Below, in pieces: positions 56,025-64,000 of a stretch of 64,000 nt of DNA. The notes beneath the pieces are model-generated. The model worked only from the letters and a program-made list of their open reading frames with translations. It was not told the origin of the DNA and did no database searches. Numbering within the stretch: the stretch's first letter is position 1; each line of letters begins with the position of its first letter. The stretch lies in NCBI RefSeq assembly GCF_025502585.1, contig NZ_CP106679.1, positions 3,751,501-3,815,500 on the forward strand, in the 5' to 3' direction. The stretch is from Reichenbachiella agarivorans. Lineage in GTDB: Bacteria > Bacteroidota > Bacteroidia > Cytophagales > Cyclobacteriaceae. A program made the translations under genes and the position numbers.

Positions 56025-58448
56025 ATGCTCAAGAACTACTACATCACAGCCATCCGAAACCTCATGAAGCACAAAAGCTACTTTTTGCTCAACATGAGTG
56101 GACTCGCAATAGGCATTGCAAGTTTCGTATTCATTGCACTCTTCATCTTCAATGAATTGAGCTATGACAAATTCCACAGTGACTATAAAAACATCTACCG
56201 CATACAGGTCAAAGGTCAGATGATGGATCAATCCATGGACATGGCTGTTTCTGCCTCCCCAATGGCAAAAGCATTGATCAACGACTACCCAGACGTAGCC
56301 CAAGTCACCAGAATCAAAGAAAGTGGTGCTTGGTTTATTGGCTATGGAGACAAAAAATTCAATGAGGATGGGGTTCTCTTTGCTGACTCTTCATTTTTCG
56401 ATGTATTCAGTTTCGAACTTTTGGCAGGAGACCCTAAAACAGCACTGATCAATCCCAGGTCAATGATTCTTACGCAGTCTTACGCCCAAAAATATTTTGG
56501 TGATGAGAACCCAATGGGAAAGAAAATCACCGTAGAGCAAGACAGCATATTCTACACCATCACAGGAGTATTGGCAGATATACCAGACAACTCCCACATA
56601 CAATTTGACATGCTGGGATCAATCAGTACCTATAAGTATTGGAACAACAACCAATGGGTCAGTCACAACTTTCATACCTACATGAAAATCAAAGAAAACA
56701 GTGACCCAGAAGCATTGGAAGTCAAAATGCAAGACATGGTACGTAAGTATGTTGGCCCTCAGATTGAGAAATTCCTAGGCACGACCATGGACGATTTTGA
56801 GCAAGCTGGCAATTCTTTCTCCTACTACCTCATGCCCATCGAGGACATACACCTGTACTCAGAAGCCGAAGGAGAGCTCGGCAACAACAGCAACATCTCT
56901 TATATTTACATTTACAGTTTGATTGCCTTCGTTTTGTTGTTTATCGCCATCATCAACTTTGTCAATCTAGCGACAGCACAGTCCTCATCCAGAGCCAAAG
57001 AAGTAGGCATCCGAAAAGTATCTGGCTCGACCCGAGAAGGTTTGATTTACCAATTCATCTTCGAGTCGGTTTTCATCTCCATCGTGGCGACTGGCCTAGC
57101 CTATATACTCGTTGTCTTTTTGACTCCTGCATTTACCGAGTTGATCGGTAAGACTCTCTCCATCGATATGTCATCCAATTACATAGCATGGTTGGGGATG
57201 TTTATTTTGGCTATTCTGATTGGCATATTGGCAGGATTCTATCCAGCCTTTGTTTTGGCAAGTTTCAAACCTGCCCAAGTGCTGGGTGGTACTTTCAAAA
57301 AGGGTGCTAAATCTGGCTGGCTTAGAAACCTACTGGTCATGGTACAATTTACTGCTTCTATTGTGATCATCATTGGGACTTTCGTCGTGTATCAACAAAC
57401 CGACTACATGATGAGCAAGAATTTAGGCTTTGACAAGGAGCAGATACTGGTCTTGAGACGTCCAGATGTCTTGCGTGACAACCTGGAGACATTCAAGACC
57501 CAATTGCTCCAAAACCCGAATATAAAAGCTGTGGCCAATTCTGTCTCTATCCCTGGCAAAACCAGGTACAGCAATAATGCTTTCATGACAGAGGAAAATC
57601 CAACCATGCCCAATGTACTCTATCAGAATTTTGTAAGTTTCGGATACGAAGAGTTGATGGAATTTGAACTCGTACAAGGTAGGTTTCACGCTAGGCAGTA
57701 CCCCTCAGACTCCAATGCAGTAATCATCAATGAAGCTGCAGTAAAAATGCTTGGATATGACGAGCCTATCGGCAAAAGGTTTGTGAGGCCAAGTAGCAAG
57801 GGTGAGACTCATTATTTAACAGTGATTGGTGTGATCAAGGACTATCACTTCGAAACCTTGCACAAACAAATTCAACCCACCATTTTGACATTGATGGAGG
57901 GCAATGCAGAAGGATACGCCACGATACGCCTCAGCAACACACAAAACATCAAAGAGACACTGGCCTTCATCGAGTCGACTTGGTACGACTACAGTTACAA
58001 CAAGCCTTTTCAGTATTTCTTTTTCAACGAAGACTATCAAAACCTGTATAAATCAGAATCAACCACAGGAAAGGTGTTTTTGGTATTTGCATTTTTATCG
58101 ATCTTCATTGCTTGTTTAGGCCTTATTGGCTTGATCACTTATACCCTGATGATCCGCAACAAAGAAATTGGTATCAGGAAAGTATTGGGGGCTAGTAACC
58201 GATCTTTGGTCACCTTGCTTTCGCACGAAATCGTCAAACTCATTGCGATAGCAACCTTAATCGCCTGGCCACTTGCCTATTTTGCTACTGACTATTGGTT
58301 GCAAAACTTTGCTAGCAGACTATCTGTAAGCCCATGGATTTACCTCGTTGCAACACTAATGGTTTTTCTGATTGGTATTTTAGCGATCAGCTTTCAAACC
58401 CTACGTGCCTCTACGAAAAACCCAGTTGATTCTTTGAGACAGGAATAG
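56025..58448 (+). CDS. FtsX/MacB-family ABC transporter permease
   Basis: 807 residues. It has an N-terminal helix (about 17-40) after MLKNYYITAIRNLMKHKSYF, a large periplasmic MacB_PCD domain, three helices near 290-420 (FVNLATAQSSSRAKEVGIRK), a further helix (about 430-455), a second periplasmic domain and three final helices (ITYTLMIRNKEIGIRKVLGA). The duplicated form is characteristic of Bacteroidota. It may export lipids, peptides or signal molecules or act mechanically; no ATPase of the matching type is adjacent. It is followed by a good terminator. Confidence 0.9.
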   Translation: MLKNYYITAIRNLMKHKSYFLLNMSGLAIGIASFVFIALFIFNELSYDKFHSDYKNIYRIQVKGQMMDQSMDMAVSASPMAKALINDYPDVAQVTRIKESGAWFIGYGDKKFNEDGVLFADSSFFDVFSFELLAGDPKTALINPRSMILTQSYAQKYFGDENPMGKKITVEQDSIFYTITGVLADIPDNSHIQFDMLGSISTYKYWNNNQWVSHNFHTYMKIKENSDPEALEVKMQDMVRKYVGPQIEKFLGTTMDDFEQAGNSFSYYLMPIEDIHLYSEAEGELGNNSNISYIYIYSLIAFVLLFIAIINFVNLATAQSSSRAKEVGIRKVSGSTREGLIYQFIFESVFISIVATGLAYILVVFLTPAFTELIGKTLSIDMSSNYIAWLGMFILAILIGILAGFYPAFVLASFKPAQVLGGTFKKGAKSGWLRNLLVMVQFTASIVIIIGTFVVYQQTDYMMSKNLGFDKEQILVLRRPDVLRDNLETFKTQLLQNPNIKAVANSVSIPGKTRYSNNAFMTEENPTMPNVLYQNFVSFGYEELMEFELVQGRFHARQYPSDSNAVIINEAAVKMLGYDEPIGKRFVRPSSKGETHYLTVIGVIKDYHFETLHKQIQPTILTLMEGNAEGYATIRLSNTQNIKETLAFIESTWYDYSYNKPFQYFFFNEDYQNLYKSESTTGKVFLVFAFLSIFIACLGLIGLITYTLMIRNKEIGIRKVLGASNRSLVTLLSHEIVKLIAIATLIAWPLAYFATDYWLQNFASRLSVSPWIYLVATLMVFLIGILAISFQTLRASTKNPVDSLRQE

Positions 58449-58478
58449 TCTCTTCCGCATACCCAAATTTCATCCATC

Positions 58479-58517
58479 AAATAGTCCTATGTCTTTAAAG
58501 GTATAGGACTATTTTTT
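58479..58517 (+). terminator. Intrinsic terminator after the permease gene
   Basis: A 12-bp stem AAATAGTCCTAT / ATAGGACTATTT with a 12-base loop is followed by TTTTTT, 31 bases after the stop. Confidence 0.82.
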
Positions 58518-58706
58518 ATAGTGACAAATTCTGAGCATAACTGTATGATCAATGCAAGTTACAGTGGTTTTCTAACATCGTTTTAATATGGATTTACTCC
58601 AAATTAGAATCACATTAGAGTTTCCATATTTCATTAGATGGTGTGGCTGTTTTTCAATCCATTACCTTAATTTTCCCTTGTATTAAGAAAACAAAATACC
58701 TTAGAC

Positions 58707-59276
58707 ATGAATTCACAGGAAGCATTAACAAGACTAAAAGAAGGAAACAAACGATTTGTTTCAGGAACGCCAAATATCTCTCTTCAAAACCAAGAAGCAA
58801 GAGAACCTTTGACCAAAGGACAAAGTCCTTATGCAATCATACTCTCATGTGCAGACAGTAGAGTGGCTCCAGAGTTGGCATTTGACGCAGGACTGGGTGA
58901 ATTGTTCGTTCTTAGGGTAGCAGGCAATGTAGCCAACACATCTACTATTGCCAGTATCGAATATGCGGTAGCCAATTTGGGGACTAAATTAATTATCTCT
59001 ATGGGTCATGAAAGTTGCGGAGCAGTAGGTGCTGCAGTAGCTGGTGGTGACAATGGTCCCAACCTTAACAAACTCGTGAGTTACATCCAGCCATCAGTCG
59101 ACAAACTTGGCAAGGACGCTCCTTTGGCGGACATCATTAAAGAAAACGCTAATCATTCGATCACTACGCTTATGAATCAATCTGAAATCATCAAAAATGC
59201 AGTAAAGAATGAAGGTTTGGAATTGGTATCAGGATACTACAGTCTAGCTACTGGTGAGGTGGAATTTGGTTTCTAA
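58707..59276 (+). CDS. Beta-class carbonic anhydrase
   Basis: 189 residues. The zinc ligands and catalytic dyad are in SCADSRVAPE (Cys48, Asp50, Arg52) and GHESCGAV (His101, Cys104), the complete beta-CA pattern. It interconverts CO2 and bicarbonate in the cytoplasm. The C-terminal half is helical. No transporter is adjacent. The gene ends at an 18-bp hairpin shared with the converging beta-barrel gene. Confidence 0.95.
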   Translation: MNSQEALTRLKEGNKRFVSGTPNISLQNQEAREPLTKGQSPYAIILSCADSRVAPELAFDAGLGELFVLRVAGNVANTSTIASIEYAVANLGTKLIISMGHESCGAVGAAVAGGDNGPNLNKLVSYIQPSVDKLGKDAPLADIIKENANHSITTLMNQSEIIKNAVKNEGLELVSGYYSLATGEVEFGF

Positions 59277-59292
59277 CCCTATACTCCAAAAC

Positions 59293-59330
59293 AAAAAGCC
59301 TCTTTCAGATTGATCTGAAAGAGGCTTTTT
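59293..59330. terminator. Bidirectional terminator between carbonic anhydrase and beta-barrel genes
   Basis: A perfect 18-bp stem AAAAAGCCTCTTTCAGAT / ATCTGAAAGAGGCTTTTT with a TG loop; the flanking A and T runs make it work in both directions. Confidence 0.9.
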
Positions 59331-59351
59331 GTTTTAACTAGATTGGTATTA

Positions 59352-59897
59352 CTATCTACCAAATACATATCTAGCCATCACACCTGCGCTGAATGGATCC
59401 AAAAAAGTATCTTCTACGATCCACAAGGTAGGTCTTACATCAACCCCTACTGCCAATGGGAAATCAAAATGATATTCCATCCCGAACTCACCACTCACAC
59501 CAAACAAGAATATGTTATCATAATAGTCATTGTAGTTGTTGTTATTATAATAATCATTTCTGTTGTAGTGGTGAAAACCACCTCTTCCACCTGCAAACAA
59601 AGATGGTCCTACACCTGCATACCAATGAAACCCATCTTCTCCACCTATGCTAAACGGCTTGTAAAAAAAGTCCCACAATACGTCTACTCCTACACCAAAA
59701 TTATTATCATACCCATTGTATCTATCTACTCCAAAGGATACATCGGCATGAATTCTACTCAGTTCTCCCATGGAAAACACGGCATCAAATGCCACATTAT
59801 TTCCCCCAAGATCTCCTACTCTACCGCCTATTTCTTGAGCTTGCGCACCTATAGCCGTTGCAATTATAAAAGCTATTGCTACTATTGATTTCTTCAT
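59352..59897 (-). CDS. Small outer-membrane beta-barrel-like protein
   Basis: 181 residues. Signal peptide MKKSIVAIAFIIATAIGAQA. The mature chain has alternating aromatic/glycine strands (FGVGVDVLWDFFYKPFSIGG, WYAGVGPSLFAGG, LAVGVDVRPTLWIVE) and ends in MARYVFGR, consistent with a barrel of eight or so strands. A loop near residues 108-128 is unusually rich in His, Asn and Tyr (HHYNRNDYYNNNNYNDYYDN). The function is unknown. It has a well-formed promoter and a shared terminator. Confidence 0.78.
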   Translation of the reverse strand: MKKSIVAIAFIIATAIGAQAQEIGGRVGDLGGNNVAFDAVFSMGELSRIHADVSFGVDRYNGYDNNFGVGVDVLWDFFYKPFSIGGEDGFHWYAGVGPSLFAGGRGGFHHYNRNDYYNNNNYNDYYDNIFLFGVSGEFGMEYHFDFPLAVGVDVRPTLWIVEDTFLDPFSAGVMARYVFGR

Positions 59898-59944
59898 CTG
59901 ATTGATTTTTAAATTTGTCTATTCAAAGATTTAATTGTCTTAAA

Positions 59945-59974
59945 CAAAGCTAGCAAAGGCAAATGATATATCAA
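59945..59974 (-). promoter_or_regulatory. Promoter of the beta-barrel gene
   Basis: On the minus strand TTG (59974-59972), 19 bases, then TAGCTTTG (59952-59945) is an exact fit to the Bacteroidota TTG-N19-TAnnTTTG layout, 47 bases before the start. Confidence 0.7.
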
Positions 59975-59996
59975 TGCCTTAATAATTAAATAGAGA

Positions 59997-61493
59997 TTAA
60001 GTATCCAAATTTGTCTCCTCTGCACCATGAGTCAACTTTTTGAGCTTTTTCAAAAACAAAATCACAAGTACGCCAATCAACACAGAAAAGAAGCCTATTC
60101 CTGCAAAAACTTCCATTTCACCCAATTGAGAAGCCGACTGCCCAAGCAACCCTGCGACCTTGTTGCCCAACCCAACAATCGCAAAATACAATCCCATCAT
60201 AATCGATCCGTACTTTGCTGGGGCTAGTTTCGTCACAAACGACAAAGAAACAGGTGAAGAACTCAATTCACCTATGGTATGAAGCAGATAAGCTCCTACG
60301 ATCCACCACATACTAGCCAAGCTACCATTTGCCACCTGCTGTGTAGCTCCTACCATCATCACAAAGCCAAGCCCCATGATGATATTGCCAATAGCCATCT
60401 TAAATACAGCAGACTCTTCTTTGCCTTTAGCACGGCGGACTCCCCAGAAGTACGCTACTGGCAACCCAAACAGGATGATGAATATAGGATTGAAAAACTG
60501 AAACTGTGCAGCGGTCATTTCAAACAAACCAAAGACACTCTTGTCTGTCTTTTGCTCTGTGTACAAATTCATCAAACCTCCCGCTTGTTCAAACGCGCCA
60601 AAAAATGCAATGACCAAAAGAAAGGAAATCAACAACACAGCAATCCTATCTTTTTCTTTGTCATCCAATTCATATTTGTAAATATTGATTCCGAAACCAA
60701 TGAAAATCGAAGCAATCATAATGAGTACGCCAAAAAGTATATTGGTATCGATCATAACGTAAGCTCCTACCAAAAACATCAGTATAGTGATTACCAATGA
60801 AACTGGATTCTTCTTGAGTCTTTCAAAATGCACAGATCCACTTGGGATTGTAGATATATCCTCTTTCACAAATTCTCCAATTCCTTGTAGGTATTTCCCT
60901 CCCAACATGAACTGAAGTTGACCTATGAGCATACCTAAACCTGCGAGACCAAAGCCCCAGTGCCAGCCATACACCTGACCAATGTACCCCACCAAAAGAG
61001 AAGACAAAGCAGAACCTACATTGATCCCCATGTAGAAAATCGTAAAACCCTTGTCTCTCCTAGGATCACCGTGGCGATACAATTGACCTACCATAGTAGA
61101 GATGTTTGCTTTCAACGCCCCAACGCCCAACACAATCAGTGTCAGCGCGAGATAAAATATATTTTCTCCTGGCAAAGCCATCACTCCATGGCCTAATACG
61201 AGCAGTGCTCCACCTACCATCACAGCCTTTTTCTGCCCTATGTATTTGTCAGCCAAAATACCGCCAGGAATACCCATCAAATAGACCATCATTGTATAGG
61301 TTCCATAGAGAGACAAGGCCTCCACCTGACTCCATCCAAAACCTCCAGTCGCTATGTCATCTACCAAATACAGCACCAGTAGCCCGCGCATTCCATAGTA
61401 GCTGAATCGCTCCCACATCTCTGTAAAAAATAACACTGCCAATCCTCGGGGATGACCAAAGATTTCTTTGCCTTTCATACCTTTCTCACTCAT
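59997..61493 (-). CDS. POT/PTR-family peptide:proton symporter
   Basis: About 498 residues from ATG 61493 (MSEKGMKGKEIFGHPRGLAV); the longer frame from 61547 adds a hydrophobic stretch foreign to the family. Twelve or more helices. The signature ExxERFxYYG is EMWERFSYYGMRGLLVLYLV. The second PTR motif is seen as FTIFYMGINVGSALSSLLVG. It imports di- and tripeptides with protons. It stands alone. Confidence 0.9.
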   Translation of the reverse strand: MSEKGMKGKEIFGHPRGLAVLFFTEMWERFSYYGMRGLLVLYLVDDIATGGFGWSQVEALSLYGTYTMMVYLMGIPGGILADKYIGQKKAVMVGGALLVLGHGVMALPGENIFYLALTLIVLGVGALKANISTMVGQLYRHGDPRRDKGFTIFYMGINVGSALSSLLVGYIGQVYGWHWGFGLAGLGMLIGQLQFMLGGKYLQGIGEFVKEDISTIPSGSVHFERLKKNPVSLVITILMFLVGAYVMIDTNILFGVLIMIASIFIGFGINIYKYELDDKEKDRIAVLLISFLLVIAFFGAFEQAGGLMNLYTEQKTDKSVFGLFEMTAAQFQFFNPIFIILFGLPVAYFWGVRRAKGKEESAVFKMAIGNIIMGLGFVMMVGATQQVANGSLASMWWIVGAYLLHTIGELSSSPVSLSFVTKLAPAKYGSIMMGLYFAIVGLGNKVAGLLGQSASQLGEMEVFAGIGFFSVLIGVLVILFLKKLKKLTHGAEETNLDT

Positions 61494-61585
61494 TTTATTT
61501 GGGTTAATTCTATCATTAAATATTGTTATCAAAAGCCAAAATAACAATAATTTAAATCAATCAAGCGAATGCATGATTTTAAGGG

Positions 61586-63016
61586 TTAGATATCTCTTTG
61601 AACGGTACGCGTAGACAAAGACTTTTTCTTGACAGACCCAAATTGACCATTGGGTAAAATAGCCTCTTCTAAGAAATAAAATGTAGCGGATTCAACTTGG
61701 TTTTCTGGATGCTCTTGGTTCCATTTGGACATCACCCAATCCAAATATTTGCTGCGATAGCTTATAAATCCAGTGCGTAAACTTTTGAAATATTTGCGCT
61801 GCCTATGATTGGGAAATTGGGCGGAAAACAATGCAGGTTTCTCCCAATTTATCTCTGCTCCGTTGCGCAATAAATCTACTACTTGACCATCTTGTAATTT
61901 ACCTTCGACCACCAACCAGCCATCATATTTTTTAGGTCCAGAGAACAAACTCCACTCTTGTTTCAATCTTGAATTTTTTATTACCGAGTCCAAATATCTA
62001 GGATGTCCAAACCATGGCTTGAAACCTGTGGCGCTATATATCATCAGAAAAACAAATAAGAAAGCAGAAAGCCATAGCCCCCTATTATTCCATTGATTAT
62101 AAATTTCATTTTTGTACTTATCTAATACAATACTCTTAGAAACCACATAAGAAATCCATCTCCAAAATATAGCAGGAATCAAAGGAATCCAGATGATCAT
62201 CCCCAAGAACGGAAAGGTTCCTAACTCCATAAAACAGAAAAGCCCCAAATGAAAACTCATGAAAGACAAAACCAAAACCGAACGAATCCATCCGTTCTTT
62301 CTTGGAATCAACAAGCCTAGCCAAAGGACACGCTCCAGAAACAAAGTGAGATAATTGAGCAACCACAAAATCCAAGGATAGTACAATAAATAGATTGCAC
62401 TGGACTTGGCATAAGTGTGCAAATTCAATGCATAATAAATCCCCAAACCATCAAAGTTCCAGGTACCATTGTTTTTAGAAAATCCAGAAATTGAATAGAG
62501 CAAAATCAATTGCAACAAGTACACCGCCACCCATGGCGAACTATAGGACGAAAACTTCTGACCTTCTGACTGTACCTTTCTGCTGTCTAAAGAAAAGTAA
62601 GAAGACAAAGGCAGGAATATCGAGATGAACAATACACAGGCCAACAAGAGATCACCAGCATTGTTAACAGCTGGGTTGCGGAGTTGCACTGATGCTGTCA
62701 ATACATAAGCTACCACCGTCGCTACTCTGGTATAAAAACCCAGCAACAGCAACAGTGCGGAGACGGCAGATAGACCAAACAAAAAGTACTGCCACTCGAC
62801 AGATCCATACCATGCATGGATAGACCAATTGATCCGAGAAATATAGCTTGATGACAACACGCCTAGATCGGAGTAAAACATCTCCACATCCGAAAACCGA
62901 ATCCCCAAATCAACACATAGAAATATCCCTAAGAAAATCCTGAACAGCGAGAGTGATCGCAAATCCAAGGTACAAATATCCAACAAAGCAGTTCTAACTA
63001 ACTGAGTCAAACGCAT
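61586..63016 (-). CDS. HTTM-domain membrane protein (vitamin-K gamma-carboxylase-like)
   Basis: 476 residues with about seven membrane helices. RSLSLFRIFLGIFLCVDLGI, RFSDVEMFYSDLGVLSS begins the HTTM domain; NNAGDLLLACVLFISIFLPL and MSFHLGLFCFMELGTFPFLG follow. The conserved pattern relates it to vitamin-K-dependent gamma-carboxylase, but bacterial substrates are unknown. The C-terminal about 140 residues are soluble (SGPKKYDGWLVVEGKLQDGQ). It is on the same strand as trpA, 115 bases further, probably independently transcribed. Confidence 0.8.
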   Translation of the reverse strand: MRLTQLVRTALLDICTLDLRSLSLFRIFLGIFLCVDLGIRFSDVEMFYSDLGVLSSSYISRINWSIHAWYGSVEWQYFLFGLSAVSALLLLLGFYTRVATVVAYVLTASVQLRNPAVNNAGDLLLACVLFISIFLPLSSYFSLDSRKVQSEGQKFSSYSSPWVAVYLLQLILLYSISGFSKNNGTWNFDGLGIYYALNLHTYAKSSAIYLLYYPWILWLLNYLTLFLERVLWLGLLIPRKNGWIRSVLVLSFMSFHLGLFCFMELGTFPFLGMIIWIPLIPAIFWRWISYVVSKSIVLDKYKNEIYNQWNNRGLWLSAFLFVFLMIYSATGFKPWFGHPRYLDSVIKNSRLKQEWSLFSGPKKYDGWLVVEGKLQDGQVVDLLRNGAEINWEKPALFSAQFPNHRQRKYFKSLRTGFISYRSKYLDWVMSKWNQEHPENQVESATFYFLEEAILPNGQFGSVKKKSLSTRTVQRDI

Positions 63017-63131
63017 GGTTCAGGGTAATTCTAAGAGTTTCAAATCAATCTAAACTTATTATAAAAACAAACATATCTAACTAACTGAATTACAATTATT
63101 ATAACCACAATTTTTAGACCAAACTAAAAAG

Positions 63132-63908
63132 CTATTTTTGGAATTGAAGCATGAAATCCGCTGTAGCTTGTACTGCGTCTTCTTGCTCCACAACGGCCTT
63201 AACAAATGCACTCCCTATGATACCTCCTTTTGAGAATTGAGTCACCTGATCAAAGGATTCCTTATCCTTAATACCAAAACCCGTAATCAAAGGGTTTTTC
63301 AAATCCATTGCCTTCAGGCGACTGGCAAATGCCTCAAAATCCTGACTAAAATTTTGGTTCACTCCTGTTGTGGCGGCAGACGAAACCATGTAAATAAAGC
63401 TATCGGTATGTTCGTCAATTAAGCGAATTCTAGCGTCCGTAGAGGATGGTGTAATCAAGATAATATTCCTCAAACCATAGCTCTCCACGACACCTTTGTA
63501 TTCACGGATATACTCCTCCACAGGGAGATCAGGTATGATCAATCCATCCACATCAATCCCTTTGCATTTTTGACAGAACCGCTCAAAACCATATTGGATA
63601 ATAGGGTTCAGTGAACTCATCATAATCAGTGGGATTGACACCGTCTTGCGAACATCCTTCAACTGATCAAAAAGCAACTGAACGGACATGCCATTTTCTA
63701 ATGCCACCGTGTTGCTATATTGGATCGTAGGACCGTCAGCGATTGGGTCAGAAAAGGGCACCCCTATCTCTATCATATCCGCTCCCGATTGCTCTAGCTG
63801 TTTCAGTACTTTCATGGTATCATCCAATTTTGGATAACCTGCAGTAAAGTAGATTGAGAGTATATTATCTTTAGAATCTAAAGTCGTGTTAATTCTATTC
63901 TTCATCAC
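63132..63908 (-). CDS. trpA: Tryptophan synthase alpha subunit
   Basis: 258 residues. YFTAGYPKLDDTMKVLKQLE, then GADMIEIGVPFSDPIADGPT carries the family motif with the catalytic Glu, and DVDGLIIPDLPVEE provides the catalytic Asp. It also has LITPSSTDARI, YMVSSAATTG and TGFGIKDKESF. It splits indole-3-glycerol phosphate to indole and glyceraldehyde 3-phosphate, the indole passing to TrpB. It follows trpB by 19 bases, as in a trp operon read leftward. Confidence 0.96.
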   Translation of the reverse strand: MMKNRINTTLDSKDNILSIYFTAGYPKLDDTMKVLKQLEQSGADMIEIGVPFSDPIADGPTIQYSNTVALENGMSVQLLFDQLKDVRKTVSIPLIMMSSLNPIIQYGFERFCQKCKGIDVDGLIIPDLPVEEYIREYKGVVESYGLRNIILITPSSTDARIRLIDEHTDSFIYMVSSAATTGVNQNFSQDFEAFASRLKAMDLKNPLITGFGIKDKESFDQVTQFSKGGIIGSAFVKAVVEQEDAVQATADFMLQFQK

Positions 63909-63927
63909 TTGTTTGGTTAATATGGTT

Positions 63928-64000
63928 TTACAAATAGGTCAGGTAAGTCTCCAAGTCCTTATCTCCTCTACCAGAGAGATTGACTACCACATGTTTATCC
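63928..64000 (-). CDS. trpB: Tryptophan synthase beta subunit, C-terminal end only
   Basis: The minus-strand frame at the window edge reads DKHVVVNLSGRGDKDLETYL, then TYL and stop. This is the conserved C-terminus of TrpB, the PLP enzyme joining indole and serine. The remainder is beyond the window. It is immediately upstream of trpA on the same strand. Confidence 0.93.
   Translation of the reverse strand, partial: DKHVVVNLSGRGDKDLETYLTYL

Noticed and set aside
59343-59888. Plus-strand open frame opposite the beta-barrel gene with a long Val/Ile run
   Set aside because: The hydrophobic run is the antisense reading of the Asn/Tyr-rich loop. The minus-strand gene has a signal peptide, promoter and terminator.

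Overview
The window comes from a chromosome of the Bacteroidota, most likely a marine member of the Cytophagales. The evidence is gene content and expression signals. The order miaB, sigma-54 activator, lptE, TPR protein, secG, groES, groEL is typical of this phylum, as are comA/DUF368/aroE, DUF3127, GH3-like and LytTR genes. Promoter-like TAnnTTTG elements recur. Shine-Dalgarno sequences are weak, and several starts are TTG. No rRNA, tRNA, insertion sequence, prophage or CRISPR array was seen, and the window is densely coding.

Layout. 1-3435 (minus): N-terminal part of a large secreted subtilisin-like protease with PKD/Ig-like repeats. 3642-11750 (plus): tRNA modification, an enhancer-binding regulator, LPS-assembly lipoprotein, SecG and the GroES/GroEL chaperonin. 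Two genes here (sigma-54 activator, TPR protein) are each broken by a one-base frame change in a homopolymer. 12236-22351 (plus): a porin followed by a chemoreceptor, a DUF3127 protein with an SSB-like tail, a TPR protein, the comA-DUF368-aroE cluster and uvrB. 22380-38138 (mostly minus): housekeeping and accessory genes, including a LysE exporter, GH3-like ligase, MtfA-like peptidase, CLC antiporter (plus), carotenoid-type oxidoreductase, collagen-like lipoprotein, DUF3050, an ECF sigma/anti-sigma pair, and a TetR regulator divergent from a quinone-reductase-like flavoprotein over two matching operators.

The most interesting region is a nitrate-assimilation island at about 37.5-48.9 kb. DUF4202 (minus) lies head to head with nirB-nirD, followed by a NarL/NreBC-type two-component system. 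Next come a single-chain nitrate reductase carrying its own FAD and [2Fe-2S] reductase modules, and a protein built like a siroheme reductase but lacking its cysteines, fused to rubredoxin. A repeated TACGTAGTT-type motif occurs upstream of both nirB (four copies at about 32, 31 and 10 bp spacing) and the nitrate reductase gene (two copies). In both promoters one copy lies 35-36 bp upstream of a TAnnTTTG element. The simplest model is that the local response regulator, or a nitrogen regulator encoded elsewhere, binds this motif and activates both operons. No nitrate transporter or cofactor genes are in the window.

49176-64000: large catalase, SDR, DUF6265 lipoprotein, Crp/Fnr regulator, DUF1569, a ModF-like double ABC ATPase, a MacB/FtsX-type permease, beta carbonic anhydrase, a small beta-barrel protein, a POT peptide transporter, an HTTM protein and the trpB-trpA end of a tryptophan operon. 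Several intergenic hairpins and one dispersed repeat pair are described individually.
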